Below are positions 20,476 through 30,567 of a stretch of 64,000 nucleotides of DNA, in pieces. The stretch comes from Schistosoma haematobium (lineage: Eukaryota > Platyhelminthes > Trematoda > Strigeidida > Schistosomatidae). The notes below the pieces were generated by a model. That model ran no database searches, was not told the DNA's origin, and saw only the letters and a program-made list of their open reading frames with translations. The stretch is taken from contig NC_067201.1 of NCBI RefSeq assembly GCF_000699445.3, positions 11,339,501 through 11,403,500 of the forward strand. Direction: 5' to 3'. How positions within the stretch are numbered: position 1 is the first letter of the stretch; the number at the start of each line of letters is the position of its first letter. Position numbers and translations under genes: made by a program.

Positions 20476-20867
20476 ACCAGAAAAACCAACCAAAAAATCA
20501 GCGTTAAGATTTATTGGACATATAAATAGATTAGTTTTCTTTTACCTCAACCTAATCAATTCCGGTTCTTTAAAAAGATTCATTTACTTTCAGTTTGTAA
20601 CATTATTAACTTTAAGTATACATATATTAGATGAATGAAAAGACATATTTCATATTGTGTTCTCAAACTAATCAATGTAAGGTGTTCCAATTATTTACTT
20701 GTTAGTATCTTTATTTAAAAAAAACAAAGATCAAAATCCAATTTCCGGTGTTCTTTTCTGTTTATATACACTTGTTAAGTGATTAAAAAGTAATAATAAT
20801 GAAATATTCACAACGTATTCATTTAAACATTCCATATTATTCACAGAGAAATATATAGTTTATTGTC

Positions 20868-21170
20868 ACAATTGATTGATCACTAGACGAGTGGCCACAT
20901 TACAACTTGGTCGATAGCATTTGATCCGCACTAAGAAGGACCTGACATACATGATATTGATCACTACCTAGTGATCAGTCGCGCCCCGGATAGCTCAGTG
21001 GTAACATCTCTGACCGTGAAGCTGGGTGACACGGGACTGAATCTGCCAATGAGTATAAGTTCTTTCAACATTACATGTACATCTTGCTAACGAGTGCTAA
21101 ATAGCATGAAACCCAAGTCCAGGGTTACCTGTTGACTACCTCCAACTACCATCTTATAGCTTATTGTGTT
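20868..21170 (+). mobile_element. Family B SINE, 3'-end-to-5'-head junction plus complete unit
   Basis: First the 3' part of one unit (GAGTGGCCACATTACAAC ... AGTGATCAGTC), then directly the tRNA-like head of the next (GGATAGCTCAGTGGTAACAT) and its hammerhead (TTGCTAACGAGTGCTAAATA, GCATGAAACCC) and CTGTTGACTACCTCCAAC. The core is CTAACGA, with one base changed from CTGACGA. The order shows a head-to-tail dimer. Confidence 0.7.
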
Positions 21171-21329
21171 GGCAATTTATGTGACATACTAATATTCATT
21201 CTTATTATTCTTACGTGTTTTGACAATTTACTAATGCGCGGTTTAGAATCAGTTTAATGTTAAATAAATTTAATAATTTACAGAAACAACTTGGAAAAAA
21301 GTAAGGAGTATACAATGTAAATTTAATTA

Positions 21330-21530
21330 GTAGTGAGGCCAGCCTGATCATATCGGTTACCTATTCTGCTATCTAGATATTTCAACAAGCTAACTGTTTT
21401 TGTGCGTTTATGAAATGTTCACAACCTTTCGCTGTACAGATTAGGAAAGAGCACAATCAAAGACATTGTGGTTGTCGACAATGTGCAACGAAAAGAATGT
21501 ACATTATTTATATATCGATTCTAATTGGCC
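21330..21530 (-). repeat. Interspersed repeat F (unoccupied copy of the solo-LTR target)
   Basis: On the minus strand it matches 52690-52822 followed by 53339-53440 (CACAATGTCTTTGATTGTG; CTTGTTGAAATATCTA), without the 516-bp LTR that separates them there. It shows that the LTR entered a pre-existing repeat. Family identity unknown. Confidence 0.5.
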
Positions 21531-23104
21531 ATCGCTCAATATTTATCGTCAGGATCGATCAAGAAATAAGAAATGGAAACTTGGTGAAATACTTCGTGTT
21601 GAAAATTCTATATTGTACCAAAGATATAATATTGAATAAAGCTAATGATAATAACCATATTCAAATTATAAGATATACATTAATAAATGTATTCTTATTC
21701 ATGTTAAAATGTTTAGTTGTTGAATGAAATCAAAAAAGGTGTTGGAGACGTTAGATCCATAGAAATCACTAAGTAAACGTCTTATTTTTATAGTTTGAAT
21801 TTCTTATTTTTGCACAAACAAGCGCCCATTTTTACCTTCAGATGGTATTTCCCACTTAGAAAGACTTTAAATGTCATTGGTTCGTTTCCTTCTTTTTAAC
21901 ACGCTATTTTTTGACATTTCGCAAGAACAATTTTATATTGTATATATACGTTTAAGTTGTGTGCTTGTTCGTCCATGCTCCTGCGGGCTTGTGGAATACA
22001 CTTTTCCTTTAGCTAAACATGATCTACTCCCTCTAGTTATCAGGGGTGTGGAGCAGTGGAATATTTAGATTGTCCTGTTGTTGTATTGCTGAATTACGTT
22101 CCAATCACCGGTTTTTAGGTGATATTAATCTATTCAAATATAGCAAAAGCAATGACTGCCTCTGGCTTTTAAGCAAAACGAATCACTGCTTGCAAATAAA
22201 CCATTAATTATGCATTTCATCAAAAGCATTGCGAAGTCTTTTTTATAACATATAATTAACCATAATTGAAAAAACAAAAACAAATTAAATTGGTATGCAA
22301 AATGAAATCCAAGAAGTCTACTGTCTATTGAACCGTTTAGTTCTGAGCAAAACAATTTTCAGTGAAATATTTATCATAAGGATTGAAAAGAATCTTTGCA
22401 GTGTTTATTGAGACGATTACCAGTTGGTGTTGGTCGACAGGAAACCTAATTAAGCAGAAGTTTTTAGATGGTTGACGCTCGTTAGTTTGTTTTATCGACA
22501 GTTTTGAGTAAATTAGTGCTTCATGTAAGAATCTAACCGGAATCACTCACTTTCACAGTTTGGGACAATACCAATTATATATTTCAGTTACGATATCTTG
22601 TAAAACTAAGATATTTAGAATTGATTAGTTAGTGAGTAATGACAAATGTCTTGTTTTACTCTTTCTTTAGACCTTGATCGATAGAATTCGATCAGTAATA
22701 AAGGACTAGATAAATAATTGTAAACGTTTCTCTAGTTACCAAGATGAATATTCATATGCCTTTAAATTTGTTTTAAACGCCTAAACCTAATCATGTAGTG
22801 AAAAATAAACTGAAATGCCTATAAGGCTATTAGAATTTAAAATTAAATGTTTTGTTTTGAAGAATTGAACATAGTCTCAAATGTATAATTACAAAGAACT
22901 TGTTTACGAATATACATGAAGGCTTTCAATATTAATCAACATTCGTTAATTTGAATGAACAGAAACTAAATAAGCATTTTTATCATCATTAAAAAATGTA
23001 TTCTATTCTTAACAACTGCATATAATGAAAATGGTCAAGTAGAAATAAATCAAAAATGATGATTTGTTTGACAAAAATCGGCAATATCATTTTTGATCTA
23101 TAAA
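21531..23104. other. Spacer without recognised genes
   Basis: Several 60-73-codon frames occur on both strands, none with recognisable domains. A slightly GC-richer patch at 21950-22070 (TCCTGCGGGCTTGTGGAATA) has no identifiable relative in the window. Confidence 0.4.
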
Positions 23105-23462
23105 ACTGGCTACAAGAGGTATATCCTGGAGTTCTAATGAGAAGCAGTGACTGGTGGAGTTCAACCGGGTCAGTTGTGAGATAGTAACTCACTGATGACA
23201 ATGGTGGATGTGTCGCTCAATTTCGTGGATTAGTTAAAGTTAGACATTAACACCGTTGGATGCCGGCTCACTGGTCTAGTTGGTTAAGCGCCTGGCGGGA
23301 GATTGATAGGTCCTGGGTTGGAATCTCGTGGTGTGGGGGCGGGGTCATGGATGTGCACTGCTGAGGAGTCCCACAATAGGACAAAACGGCCGTCCAGTAC
23401 TTACAGGTTTTCCATTGTGATCTAGCTTTAAACGACTCATGATCTCAACTTTTGAAATTTTT
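23105..23462 (+). mobile_element. Family A SINE, full length
   Basis: Complete order: upstream region (AACTGGCTACAAGAGG, AGTTCTAATGAGAAGC), tRNA-like head (GGCTCACTGGTCTAGTTGG, GGTCCTGGGTTGGAATCTC), hammerhead GCACTGCTGAGGAGTCCC...GGACAAAACGGCC, 3' part to TCATGATCTCAAC. Only the GAAA strand is damaged (CAAAAC). This is a good reference for the monomer layout. Confidence 0.8.
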
Positions 23463-23885
23463 TAATTAAAATAAATTTATAAATCATTAGACTATGGAAA
23501 AATATTCAGCCCTGTTTTTTGAATCGAAATAAATTCCACAAATGATCTTCAAATAGTATACAACATAGTAACATAAATAATAAATTTAACCTTTGAATAC
23601 AAAAAATGTACATGAATTGGTTTCTTTTTTTTCTTTTTATGTATAGAGAGTTAGTCGATGATCAGTAAAATTATTTTTCTTGTTTATTAGTTAGATTAGT
23701 GTAGAAAATACTTAATGTTGAAAGGAAATTAATGCAAACATAAGAATTGATATTGACTTCAAAAGATAATCACAGTTATTATAATCAATAAATGAAATAG
23801 ATTCAAGTTAGAAGATTATGAATGAGGATTTTTTGGTATTGTAAATTAACTGATCATTAGAGTGTTCCAAGGGATCTTTTTTAAT

Positions 23886-24390
23886 TTCAATAGTTGAAAT
23901 CATGAATCAATTGAAGCTAAACCACAATGGAAAATCTGAAAGCCCTGGACGGCTGTTTCGTCTTATTGTGGGACTCCTTAGCAGTGCACATCCACGATCT
24001 CCCCCGCAAGACTTCAAACCAGGACCTATCAGTCTCACGTGCGAGCGCTCAACCTCTACACCACTAAACCGGCTGGCATTCAACGGTGTTAATGTCTAAC
24101 TTCAACCAATCCACAAAATTGCGCCACCGTCCATCAATGTATTCAGCGAGCTGATACCTCACAACAGACCTGGTCTAACTCTACTAGTAACGGTTTCTCA
24201 CTAGAACTCCAGGAAATGCCTCTTGAAGTTAGTCACTAGTGAGCAGATGATTATTATCATAAGGAGTTTTGTGGAGATTTTAGTGATTTCAATAGTTGAG
24301 ATCATAAATCAATTGAAACTAGACCACCGTGGAACACCTGGAAGCACTGGACGGCCGTGTCGTCCTTGTATGGGACTCCTCAGCAGTGCA
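23886..24390 (-). mobile_element. Family A SINE dimer (1.3 units) on the minus strand
   Basis: One near-complete unit (23886-24250) continues into the 3' half of another at 24260-24390 through TGATTATTATCATAAGGAG. The second unit starts, on its own strand, at TGCACTGCTGAGG, the edge of hammerhead stem I. A head-to-tail array fragment. Confidence 0.75.
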
Positions 24391-24424
24391 CTTCAATTGA
24401 CTCATGATTTCAACTATTGAAGTT
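24391..24424 (+). mobile_element. Family A SINE 3' tip, plus strand
   Basis: CTTCAATTGACTCATGATTT plus CAACTATTGAA, an inverted 34-bp tip attached directly to the hammerhead edge of the minus dimer. A very asymmetric fold-back. Confidence 0.7.
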
Positions 24425-24591
24425 TCTGATATTTGTTCATCATTTTTTTAATCATAACACTGTATTATAATAAGAATATTTGAGATTCATCTTTATCTGT
24501 TCATATTCCATTGATCAGATGAAATGCTATTTTTAGTCATACCTAATAGTCAAGTCAAAATCTGTGAAAACAAAAAATTGATTTCACTTCC

Positions 24592-24662
24592 ATGAAAAAG
24601 AAGAAGAAAGAAGTTGCCTTTTGAATTTTTTCTCTTTTTTCACTTCTCCTTCTTCTTCAAAA
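24592..24662. repeat. Purine/pyrimidine inverted repeat
   Basis: AAAGAAGAAGAAAGAAG is followed ~30 bases later by CTTCTCCTTCTTCTTC, an imperfect hairpin of GAA/TTC repeats. Function unknown. Confidence 0.5.
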
Positions 24663-24904
24663 GCTATACACACAAATTCATATGAAGAAAAAAGAAACGG
24701 TTCTTAAAATGTCAGGGAATAATTATAACATAGTTTGTTGATAATTCGAAGTAAATAAAAAACAAAAACAAAAAACTAATAAAACAAAACGAACACTACA
24801 ATTTGTATAAGATAAGATTTATATTAAGAAATTTCAATATATATAAGTTTAAAGATATAATAATATTGTTGATATATGTTATGAAAATAGATTAGCTTCG
24901 AAAT

Positions 24905-25402
24905 ACCCTGGTATAGCCGAGGGTAGAGAGAGAGAGTCAGCTATCCTTAGAAAAATACTCTTACATAGTCATGCGTATACAGCTACTGTTAGGGATTTAC
25001 TACTCACTGCCTTCAGGTGGTGAGGGTGCTAGTTAAAAAATTCGGCGCATTAACTGGGTTGGTGAGCTCGGAGGGTCTACCTAGGGGAGTTGGAAAACCC
25101 CGATTCCAAACCAATGGTGGACATGAGCTCCAGGATCGTTAGGGAAAAATGGGGTATGAACCTATTGCTCATCACCGGCTACCATGGAACTGCATCACCT
25201 GACGTTGATCCACTGACTTGTAGATTAGACCTTTAGGTCAAAAGCTACAGGTTTCCCCTCCTAGAAAAACCACCTCCTTCGGTTTGGGCACATGGGCAGT
25301 ATCACAGCCCACACACAAATCAAGTGACTTGTGTGGCGCATAAGTATTCGGTGTCCCTTTGTACCATTGTTTATATGTTCAAATAAATAAACAAATAAAA
25401 AT
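24905..25402 (+). mobile_element. Family E retroposon with an alternative 5' region
   Basis: From 25070 it matches the 526-bp element at 27159-27684 (GGAGGGTCTACCTAGGGGAG; TACCATGGAACTGCATCACC; CACACAAATCAAGTGACTTG) and ends in a CAAATAAATAAACAAATAA tail. The 5' ~165 bp (CCCTGGTATAGCCGAGGG...ATTCGGCGCATTAACTGG) differ from the 27-kb copy, so the family has at least two 5' variants. Confidence 0.65.
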
Positions 25403-27145
25403 ACCAATACTAGTTTTTTAAATGATTATGGTACATATGAGTTTTTTTTAAAGAACTTTCTGATCATACACCATGTGATTAGTCACTTGGAGTATAAATC
25501 TACACAAGATTATATTGTAGAAACGACAAGTGAATTAGGTAATATGCCATTAAACATGTTTATCACTATTTTTCAATCAACAACCTATAATCTTTTTTTT
25601 TAATTTTAAAGACTTTGCTTAGACAATTTCAAATCATGAAAAGTAAATAAGAAACTATTGCATATTGATTTTTTCCCAAAATGACATGTTACCACATGGT
25701 CAATAGTCAGAACATATTATCATTGTCAAGAAATACATATAATCGAATTAACGAATTGTTGAACTGAAGAGAGGAGAGGAATTCAGTTACACGTGTTTCT
25801 TCATAAATAAAACTCGTCAGTTAAATGTACTTGAGCATCAACGCTCATGTTCACATCAGGACTCAAACTAAGTGTTTCTTGACTTTACATATCTACATTA
25901 AGTCCCTATAGGCGCTTGCTTATTCTTCGAGTATATATCCTATATATTATCATTAGTAAGGATTTGTATTCCTGATTGAATTTAAATCAATCACAAATAT
26001 CATATACGGAATTGTTTGAATCCTTAATAATTATGATCTAAACATTTTAATGTGTTAAACATTTAACATAAACATATCACTTTACAATGTAAATAGACAT
26101 ATTCATTCGCTTTTACTATCAAACTTTGCCTGTAGATAGGTCAAAGAAAACTTTAAAAAACTCAAAATAGAACCATGAAAAAGCATAATGAACACATTTT
26201 TTATTGAGTGATCGATTAGAGCAAAACCGATAACCCAAAACAGTAATATATATAGAGAAGTGAAAATATTTAATATCGTATATAAATACTTTAATTATTC
26301 AAGTAACCATTAGTATTGTTTTAACAAACTGAAATTGCAACATAGTGATAAATTCACACTGTTTCAACCAATAGGGTACAATCTCGGACCCGAATTTATC
26401 TACTTCAGATCAGGTAGTCAAATACTATTACTAAGCGTTGTAGGTATACGATCACTAACTTGGTTACTAAGTTATAGTTGTACATAATAAATTGTTTTGA
26501 AAAGTATGTTCAGTATATCATTTGCTCATTAGTCCCAGACGTAAACTATCGAATTCAATAATTCTCACAAATCAATCTTATAATAATAGTAAGTGGGATT
26601 TAGTCATGTCCAGTGTAAAGCTGTTATCAACCAATGACATCGAAAGATATTTGTACAACATTGTTTGAAAGTAAATAAGTAAACCTTTGGATACCGACTT
26701 AGTTTTGAAGATTAAAAGTCAATATGAGGACTGAATGTAATGGGTTTGACCTTCGTTATGGTTACAGATGAGAACTCCTGATAAGTCCCACGTTGAGACA
26801 AAACAGACCTTTACTGCTTTACAATTCCAAATAATTACATAATCAAGCTCAGTTCTTGAAGTAAACCACGAAAACGCGATATATGTAATAAACAATCAAT
26901 ACAGTGATCTAATTGTTAATTATTGTTTGTTTATCTTCATTGCTTACGACATAGGAAAAAAGAGCTACATTTAATTAAGTATATCTACTGATGTCAGAAT
27001 TTAAATTTAAAAAAGTCCAAAAAGTTGTTGGTTTCTGTAGTGTAAGAGCTTGTCACACCAGTTTCTATTTAGCTAATTTAAGGATACCAAAATAATATTC
27101 ATTAAAACATAATATTAACTAAATAAGTATATTCAATTGTTTATT
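25403..27145. other. AT-rich spacer with a decayed Smα remnant
   Basis: At about 25775-25870 a minus-strand Smα-like remnant is recognisable (AACTCGTCAG as reverse of CTGACGAGTT; GGAATTCAGTTACACGTG). A weak hammerhead-like string lies at 26790-26830 (CTGATAAGTCCC...AGACAAAACAG). Otherwise nothing is seen. Confidence 0.45.
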
Positions 27146-27158
27146 TGATTGTATTAGT
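27146..27158. repeat. Target-site duplication (left) of the 526-bp retroposon
   Basis: TGATTGTATTAGT, perfect repeat of 27685-27697. Confidence 0.75.
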
Positions 27159-27684
27159 TTTTAGTTATATATTTATTTTAACACACAGATATTGGTACAA
27201 GGAGGCACCAAATACACATGCGCCACACAAATCGCGTTTGATGTGTGTGAGGGCTGTGATACTGCCCAGGTTCTCAAACCGAAGCAGGTGGTTCTCTTAG
27301 GGTGCCACACCCAGAGTCTTTGACCTGAGGGTCTGATCCACAAGGCAGCGGAGCAACGTATGGAGATGCAGTCCCATGGCAGCCAGTGACCAACGATTGG
27401 TTCATACGCCATTTGTTCCTTCAAAATACTGAATCCAATGTGCACCATTGCTTTGGAATCAGGGTTTTCTAATGCCCCTAGGTGGACTCTTCGTATCCAC
27501 CAACCCGGTTAAAGCGCCGGACGTTCGCTTTTCGTCCTCTCAATTTCGTAAACAACACCTTTGCCACGATAATGCAGTGGGTAGGACTTCCCTGGCTGAG
27601 GCTATATACTCGTGGCCATGTGAGAACATTTCGAGTGGGAGAACGGGCTCTCCCAGCTCTCGGTCGTACCAGGGCATTCGGGGG
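27159..27684 (-). mobile_element. Family E retroposon, apparently full length, with 13-bp target duplication
   Basis: A GC-richer 526-bp element flanked by TGATTGTATTAGT at 27146-27158 and 27685-27697. On its own strand it starts CCCCCGAATGCCCTGGTACG, passes GCGCTTTAACCGGGTTGG and GAGTCCACCTAGGGGC, and ends with an A-rich tail (GTTAAAATAAATATATAAC). Its 99-residue-scale frames have no recognisable domain, so I treat it as non-coding. Target duplication plus A-rich tail indicate LINE-dependent retroposition. Its base composition stands out from the AT-rich surroundings. Confidence 0.75.
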
Positions 27685-27697
27685 TGATTGTATTAGT
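27685..27697. repeat. Target-site duplication (right) of the 526-bp retroposon
   Basis: TGATTGTATTAGT, perfect repeat of 27146-27158. Confidence 0.75.
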
Positions 27698-28510
27698 GTT
27701 ATACATTAAAATGGTAAGTGTTACTGTACCTACACATTAACCAATAATAAAAATTGCAAATGTTTAGGAAAATAACATCATAGGATTATATTTGTCAAAG
27801 GTAGTTATATGAGATTGACTTAGATATTTTCCTAATTTACTTCCTTATGTACACAGTCCTAACTGTCTGAGAAACTCACTTGTCAAAACTTAAGTTACCC
27901 TCATATTTATAACTCATACTAGTATCAATTTACAGAAATTTTAACCAGTTTCACAGTTTGTAATATAGCTACACATTTTACACAGCAACAATCTATTTCA
28001 TCAACTCCAAAAAATGAGACTCATACTTTTATAAAATATACTCTTTCCCTGTTTATGTTTCAGAATAAAGTTATCACACTGCTATTCTAATAGGCTAATT
28101 TTGAAAAGAGTTCACTTCACAGATTAATTTTAGCTAACTCTGGTTAGATATTCACTTATAATCCATGAAATGTTTCAGTTGTGCACGCCTACTATCCTGT
28201 CGGAATGAAAGTGTTTAGATCACGAAACATCTCTATTACCTTGAAAATATCGGATCAATTCACATTAATAATTGCAATCTATTCCCAAATAAAATGAGAC
28301 TACCATGATAAACTTGTCAACAAGCCATATACTAAAGATATTAAAACTTGTAATTTAACAATAGATTAACATAATCACTTCAGTATGTAACTGGTTTTAG
28401 TTGCAATCTAGAATTTCTATAAGAGAGAAATTACAAAGCAACAATTTATCTTTAACTAACTTGGTTAATAAAAGTTATAATTCAACATTAAATTACACAT
28501 ATATATTTAC
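27698..28510. other. Probable intron sequence next to exon 1
   Basis: AT-rich and unique. No repeat or open frame of note. It would be the first ~0.8 kb of the long intron of the minus-strand gene. Confidence 0.45.
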
Positions 28511-28772
28511 CTTTGCGATTAATATGAACAATGCTATGGTCAGATAGATTATCATATGTAAGAGGTAAATATAATGATTCTTTATTTGTTAAATTATTTT
28601 TCTTCATTTGAATCTTTTGTAAATGTTGATTTTCATTAGAATTTTGATGTATATATTGATATCCCATCACATGCAATGAATTCATTAATTCTTTAATCAT
28701 ACATATGAATACAATAAAATAGAATAATTTTATAATGAAACTATGAATACTACTGATATTGCTTAAATTCAT
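28511..28772 (-). CDS. Candidate first coding exon with hydrophobic leader
   Basis: The first ATG is at 28772 on the minus strand, and the frame is open for 87 codons plus one base until a donor (AAAG|GTAAAT at 28510). The N terminus MNLSNISSIHSFIIKLFYF and the following hydrophobic residues (IVFICMI) look like a signal peptide or signal anchor. A hydrophilic Asn/Gln-rich stretch follows. The exon ends in phase 1 with G. The exon at 6578 starts with AC, giving GAC (Asp) across the splice. The join is inferred from phase and from the gap lacking another clear exon, and needs transcript evidence. Confidence 0.5.
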
Positions 28773-29107
28773 TATTATTATTATCAAATTTGTTATTTAT
28801 ATACATTTAAATCATTTCATTTAAAATGAATATATATAGAGTCATAGAGATTCATGTTTAGATGGCTTGTTTAAATGAGAAACAATAACCATTGACTTAG
28901 GAATCTTTTGTTTGAATGATTTTTATGTAGATAGGATCTTTTTTTTCTTAAATTTATTCTATTCCATATTAGTAAAAAATATTCTTTCATCACATATTCA
29001 ATGGTATTTAATATGAAACTAGATAATCAGTCGTTTATTTTTGATCGGATATTATGAAATGATGTAGAAAAAAAAATAAAAAAAGAAAGTTGAAGAAGCT
29101 TTTATCT

Positions 29108-29142
29108 GATTGGTCAATTAAATAATTTAGCATTGACCAATC
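29108..29142. promoter_or_regulatory. Palindromic double CCAAT-box motif
   Basis: GATTGGTCAAT (29108-29118) and its exact reverse complement ATTGACCAATC (29132-29142) are separated by 13 bases. They lie about 340 bp upstream of the candidate start codon of the minus-strand gene. The pair contains two opposed CCAAT boxes, a NF-Y-type site. Promoter function is inference. Confidence 0.4.
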
Positions 29143-29366
29143 ACATTTTAATTTTATTATTATCATAAATCATTTCAGGGTAGTATAGTGTATAGAAATA
29201 AGTACATGTTAACTAGACTAAATAATTGAATAGATGAAGGCTTAGAAGAAAAAGAAGAAGTATTTAAAAAATCAGTGGTTAACTTTTGAAAATTAGGTTT
29301 TTATAGTTTAGTTTACTAAAAATTTCTAACATAGTTGTACTAAATATATATGTATAATACGTCTGT

Positions 29367-29506
29367 CCAACTCCGCCTGGAGTCCCTCCGGGGGCTACTG
29401 CCGGTCCCAAGCCCGGATAAAGGAGGAGGGTTGGAGATGGGGTTAGTTACCTCATCCCACAGAAAACTCACTCGCTGAAAAAACGCTAACCAGAAAAAAG
29501 TATTAA
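29367..29506 (+). mobile_element. RTE 5'-UTR-only mini-element with A-rich end
   Basis: A 140-bp GC-rich block (CAACTCCGCCTGGAGTCCCT ... AAGCCCGGATAAAGGAGGAG ... CGCTAACCAGAAAAAAG) homologous to 79-215 and 1437-1573. ACGTCTGT occurs at 29359-29366 and again at 29507-29514, a possible short target duplication. The right-hand word continues TCAACTATCGCCT, so it could instead start a second decayed copy. Confidence 0.55.
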
Positions 29507-29592
29507 ACGTCTGTTCAACTATCGCCTACTATAATGTTGTAGGTGTAAGTTAAAAAAAACTAAAGGCATTCAAATCAGATTATAATAACATT

Positions 29593-29836
29593 TTGGGCAA
29601 GACCATAATTTATGGACAAACCAATCAGATATAAGACGACGAGTCAGGAATTCGGGCGCGGCATTATAGCTGATGTCAGTTCGTGATGAAAATACTAAAT
29701 CTTATTTTAACCCTAACCATCAACTGTAAATGAGAATTCTGATTGTTTTATAACACTCATTCAGTCCTAATTAGAAGCTGTTCACTCCCCAGGTCACTTC
29801 ACTGTCACTCAAAGGTCGTCTATAAATTATAGTCGC
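29593..29836 (+). mobile_element. MITE (family M)
   Basis: Left end GGCAAGACCATAATTTATGG, right end GTCTATAAATTATAGTCGCA. Shares AGCTGATGTCAGTTCGTGAT and CCTAACCATCAACTG with the other copies. Slightly shorter than its relatives. Confidence 0.65.
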
Positions 29837-30155
29837 ACCACAGTTTGTCTATTGTAGTCAGTTATCTTAATAAATCCATACTACTTAGTTATGGTCTACT
29901 TGATTATTATATTTAATAGTTGAAGATATTACTTAATGTGAATCAGGATCAGTATGGTATTTTTACGCGTAAATTTTCGCACTATCAGTGATAGCGTAAC
30001 TTCTAATTAATTAATTTCATCTCTTTACGATGGTATAATGCTGCAATATAAACCGAAACATATAAAAATCCCAGGCTCCACACTGTTTATGAATGATTAA
30101 CTAACTGGCTAACACTATTCTAATGCTCTTTTTTCACTAAAATTTTTTACTATAT

Positions 30156-30219
30156 CTAATAGTTGAATTCATTAGTCAATTGAAACTAGACCATCATAGG
30201 AAACCTGAAAGCACTGGAC
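30156..30219 (-). mobile_element. Family A SINE 3' fragment
   Basis: AATAGTTGAATTCATTAGTC through CTGAAAGCACTGGAC. It stops at the predicted cleavage side of the hammerhead (GTC|CAGTGC), so it has no ribozyme core. Confidence 0.65.
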
Positions 30220-30276
30220 AATTTAAAAACTAGTTATTTCCATCTCACATGTATATTCACGTAATAATAATAAATA

Positions 30277-30567
30277 TGGGCTAGACTATAATTTATAGAT
30301 GAACCAATCAGATTTATGATAACAGATCCTAGATTTTGGCTCGAAATTCATTCACCCATTTGGCTAAATACCGTCTCATCATTATAACTGATGTCAGTTC
30401 GTGATAAAAACCCTAAATCTAATTCTTAACCTTAACTATCAATTGTAAATCATAATTCTAATTCCTCACATTGCTTTGTAACCCTCATTTAGCCCTAGTA
30501 ATTAGGTAAACACTCCCAAAGTCACTTTAGCTTCGCTCAAAGGTCGTCCATAAATTATAGTCTCACC
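30277..30567 (+). mobile_element. MITE (family M)
   Basis: Left end GGGCTAGACTATAATTTATA, right end GTCCATAAATTATAGTCTCA. The ~290-bp interior includes CATTTGGCTAAATACCGTC and CTGATGTCAGTTCGTGAT. Best-preserved right terminal repeat of the four copies. Confidence 0.7.

Larger units (their letters stand above)
19553..20572 (+). mobile_element. Penelope-like element 3' region, left arm of a 16-kb-spaced inverted repeat
   Basis: Near reverse complement of 36254-37120. It begins in the last codons of the PLE ORF (AEILAIHKLKP in one frame). It continues through the 3' non-coding region (ACGGTTATTACGTAACGTCA, TTCGATAGACATATATTTACC) and a plus-strand family A hammerhead piece to TCAATTCCGGTTCTTT. 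It differs from the partner by a 135-bp insertion at 19678-19812. Confidence 0.65.

Noticed and set aside
26690..26840. Further hammerhead-like string (CTGATAAGTCCC...AGACAAAACAG)
   Set aside because: Too many core changes (CTGATAA, CAAAA) and unclear repeat context to call a ribozyme.
27448..27709. Overlapping plus-strand open frames of 75-79 codons
   Set aside because: They lie inside the 526-bp retroposon, which is GC-rich and so has few stops by chance. No domain resemblance.
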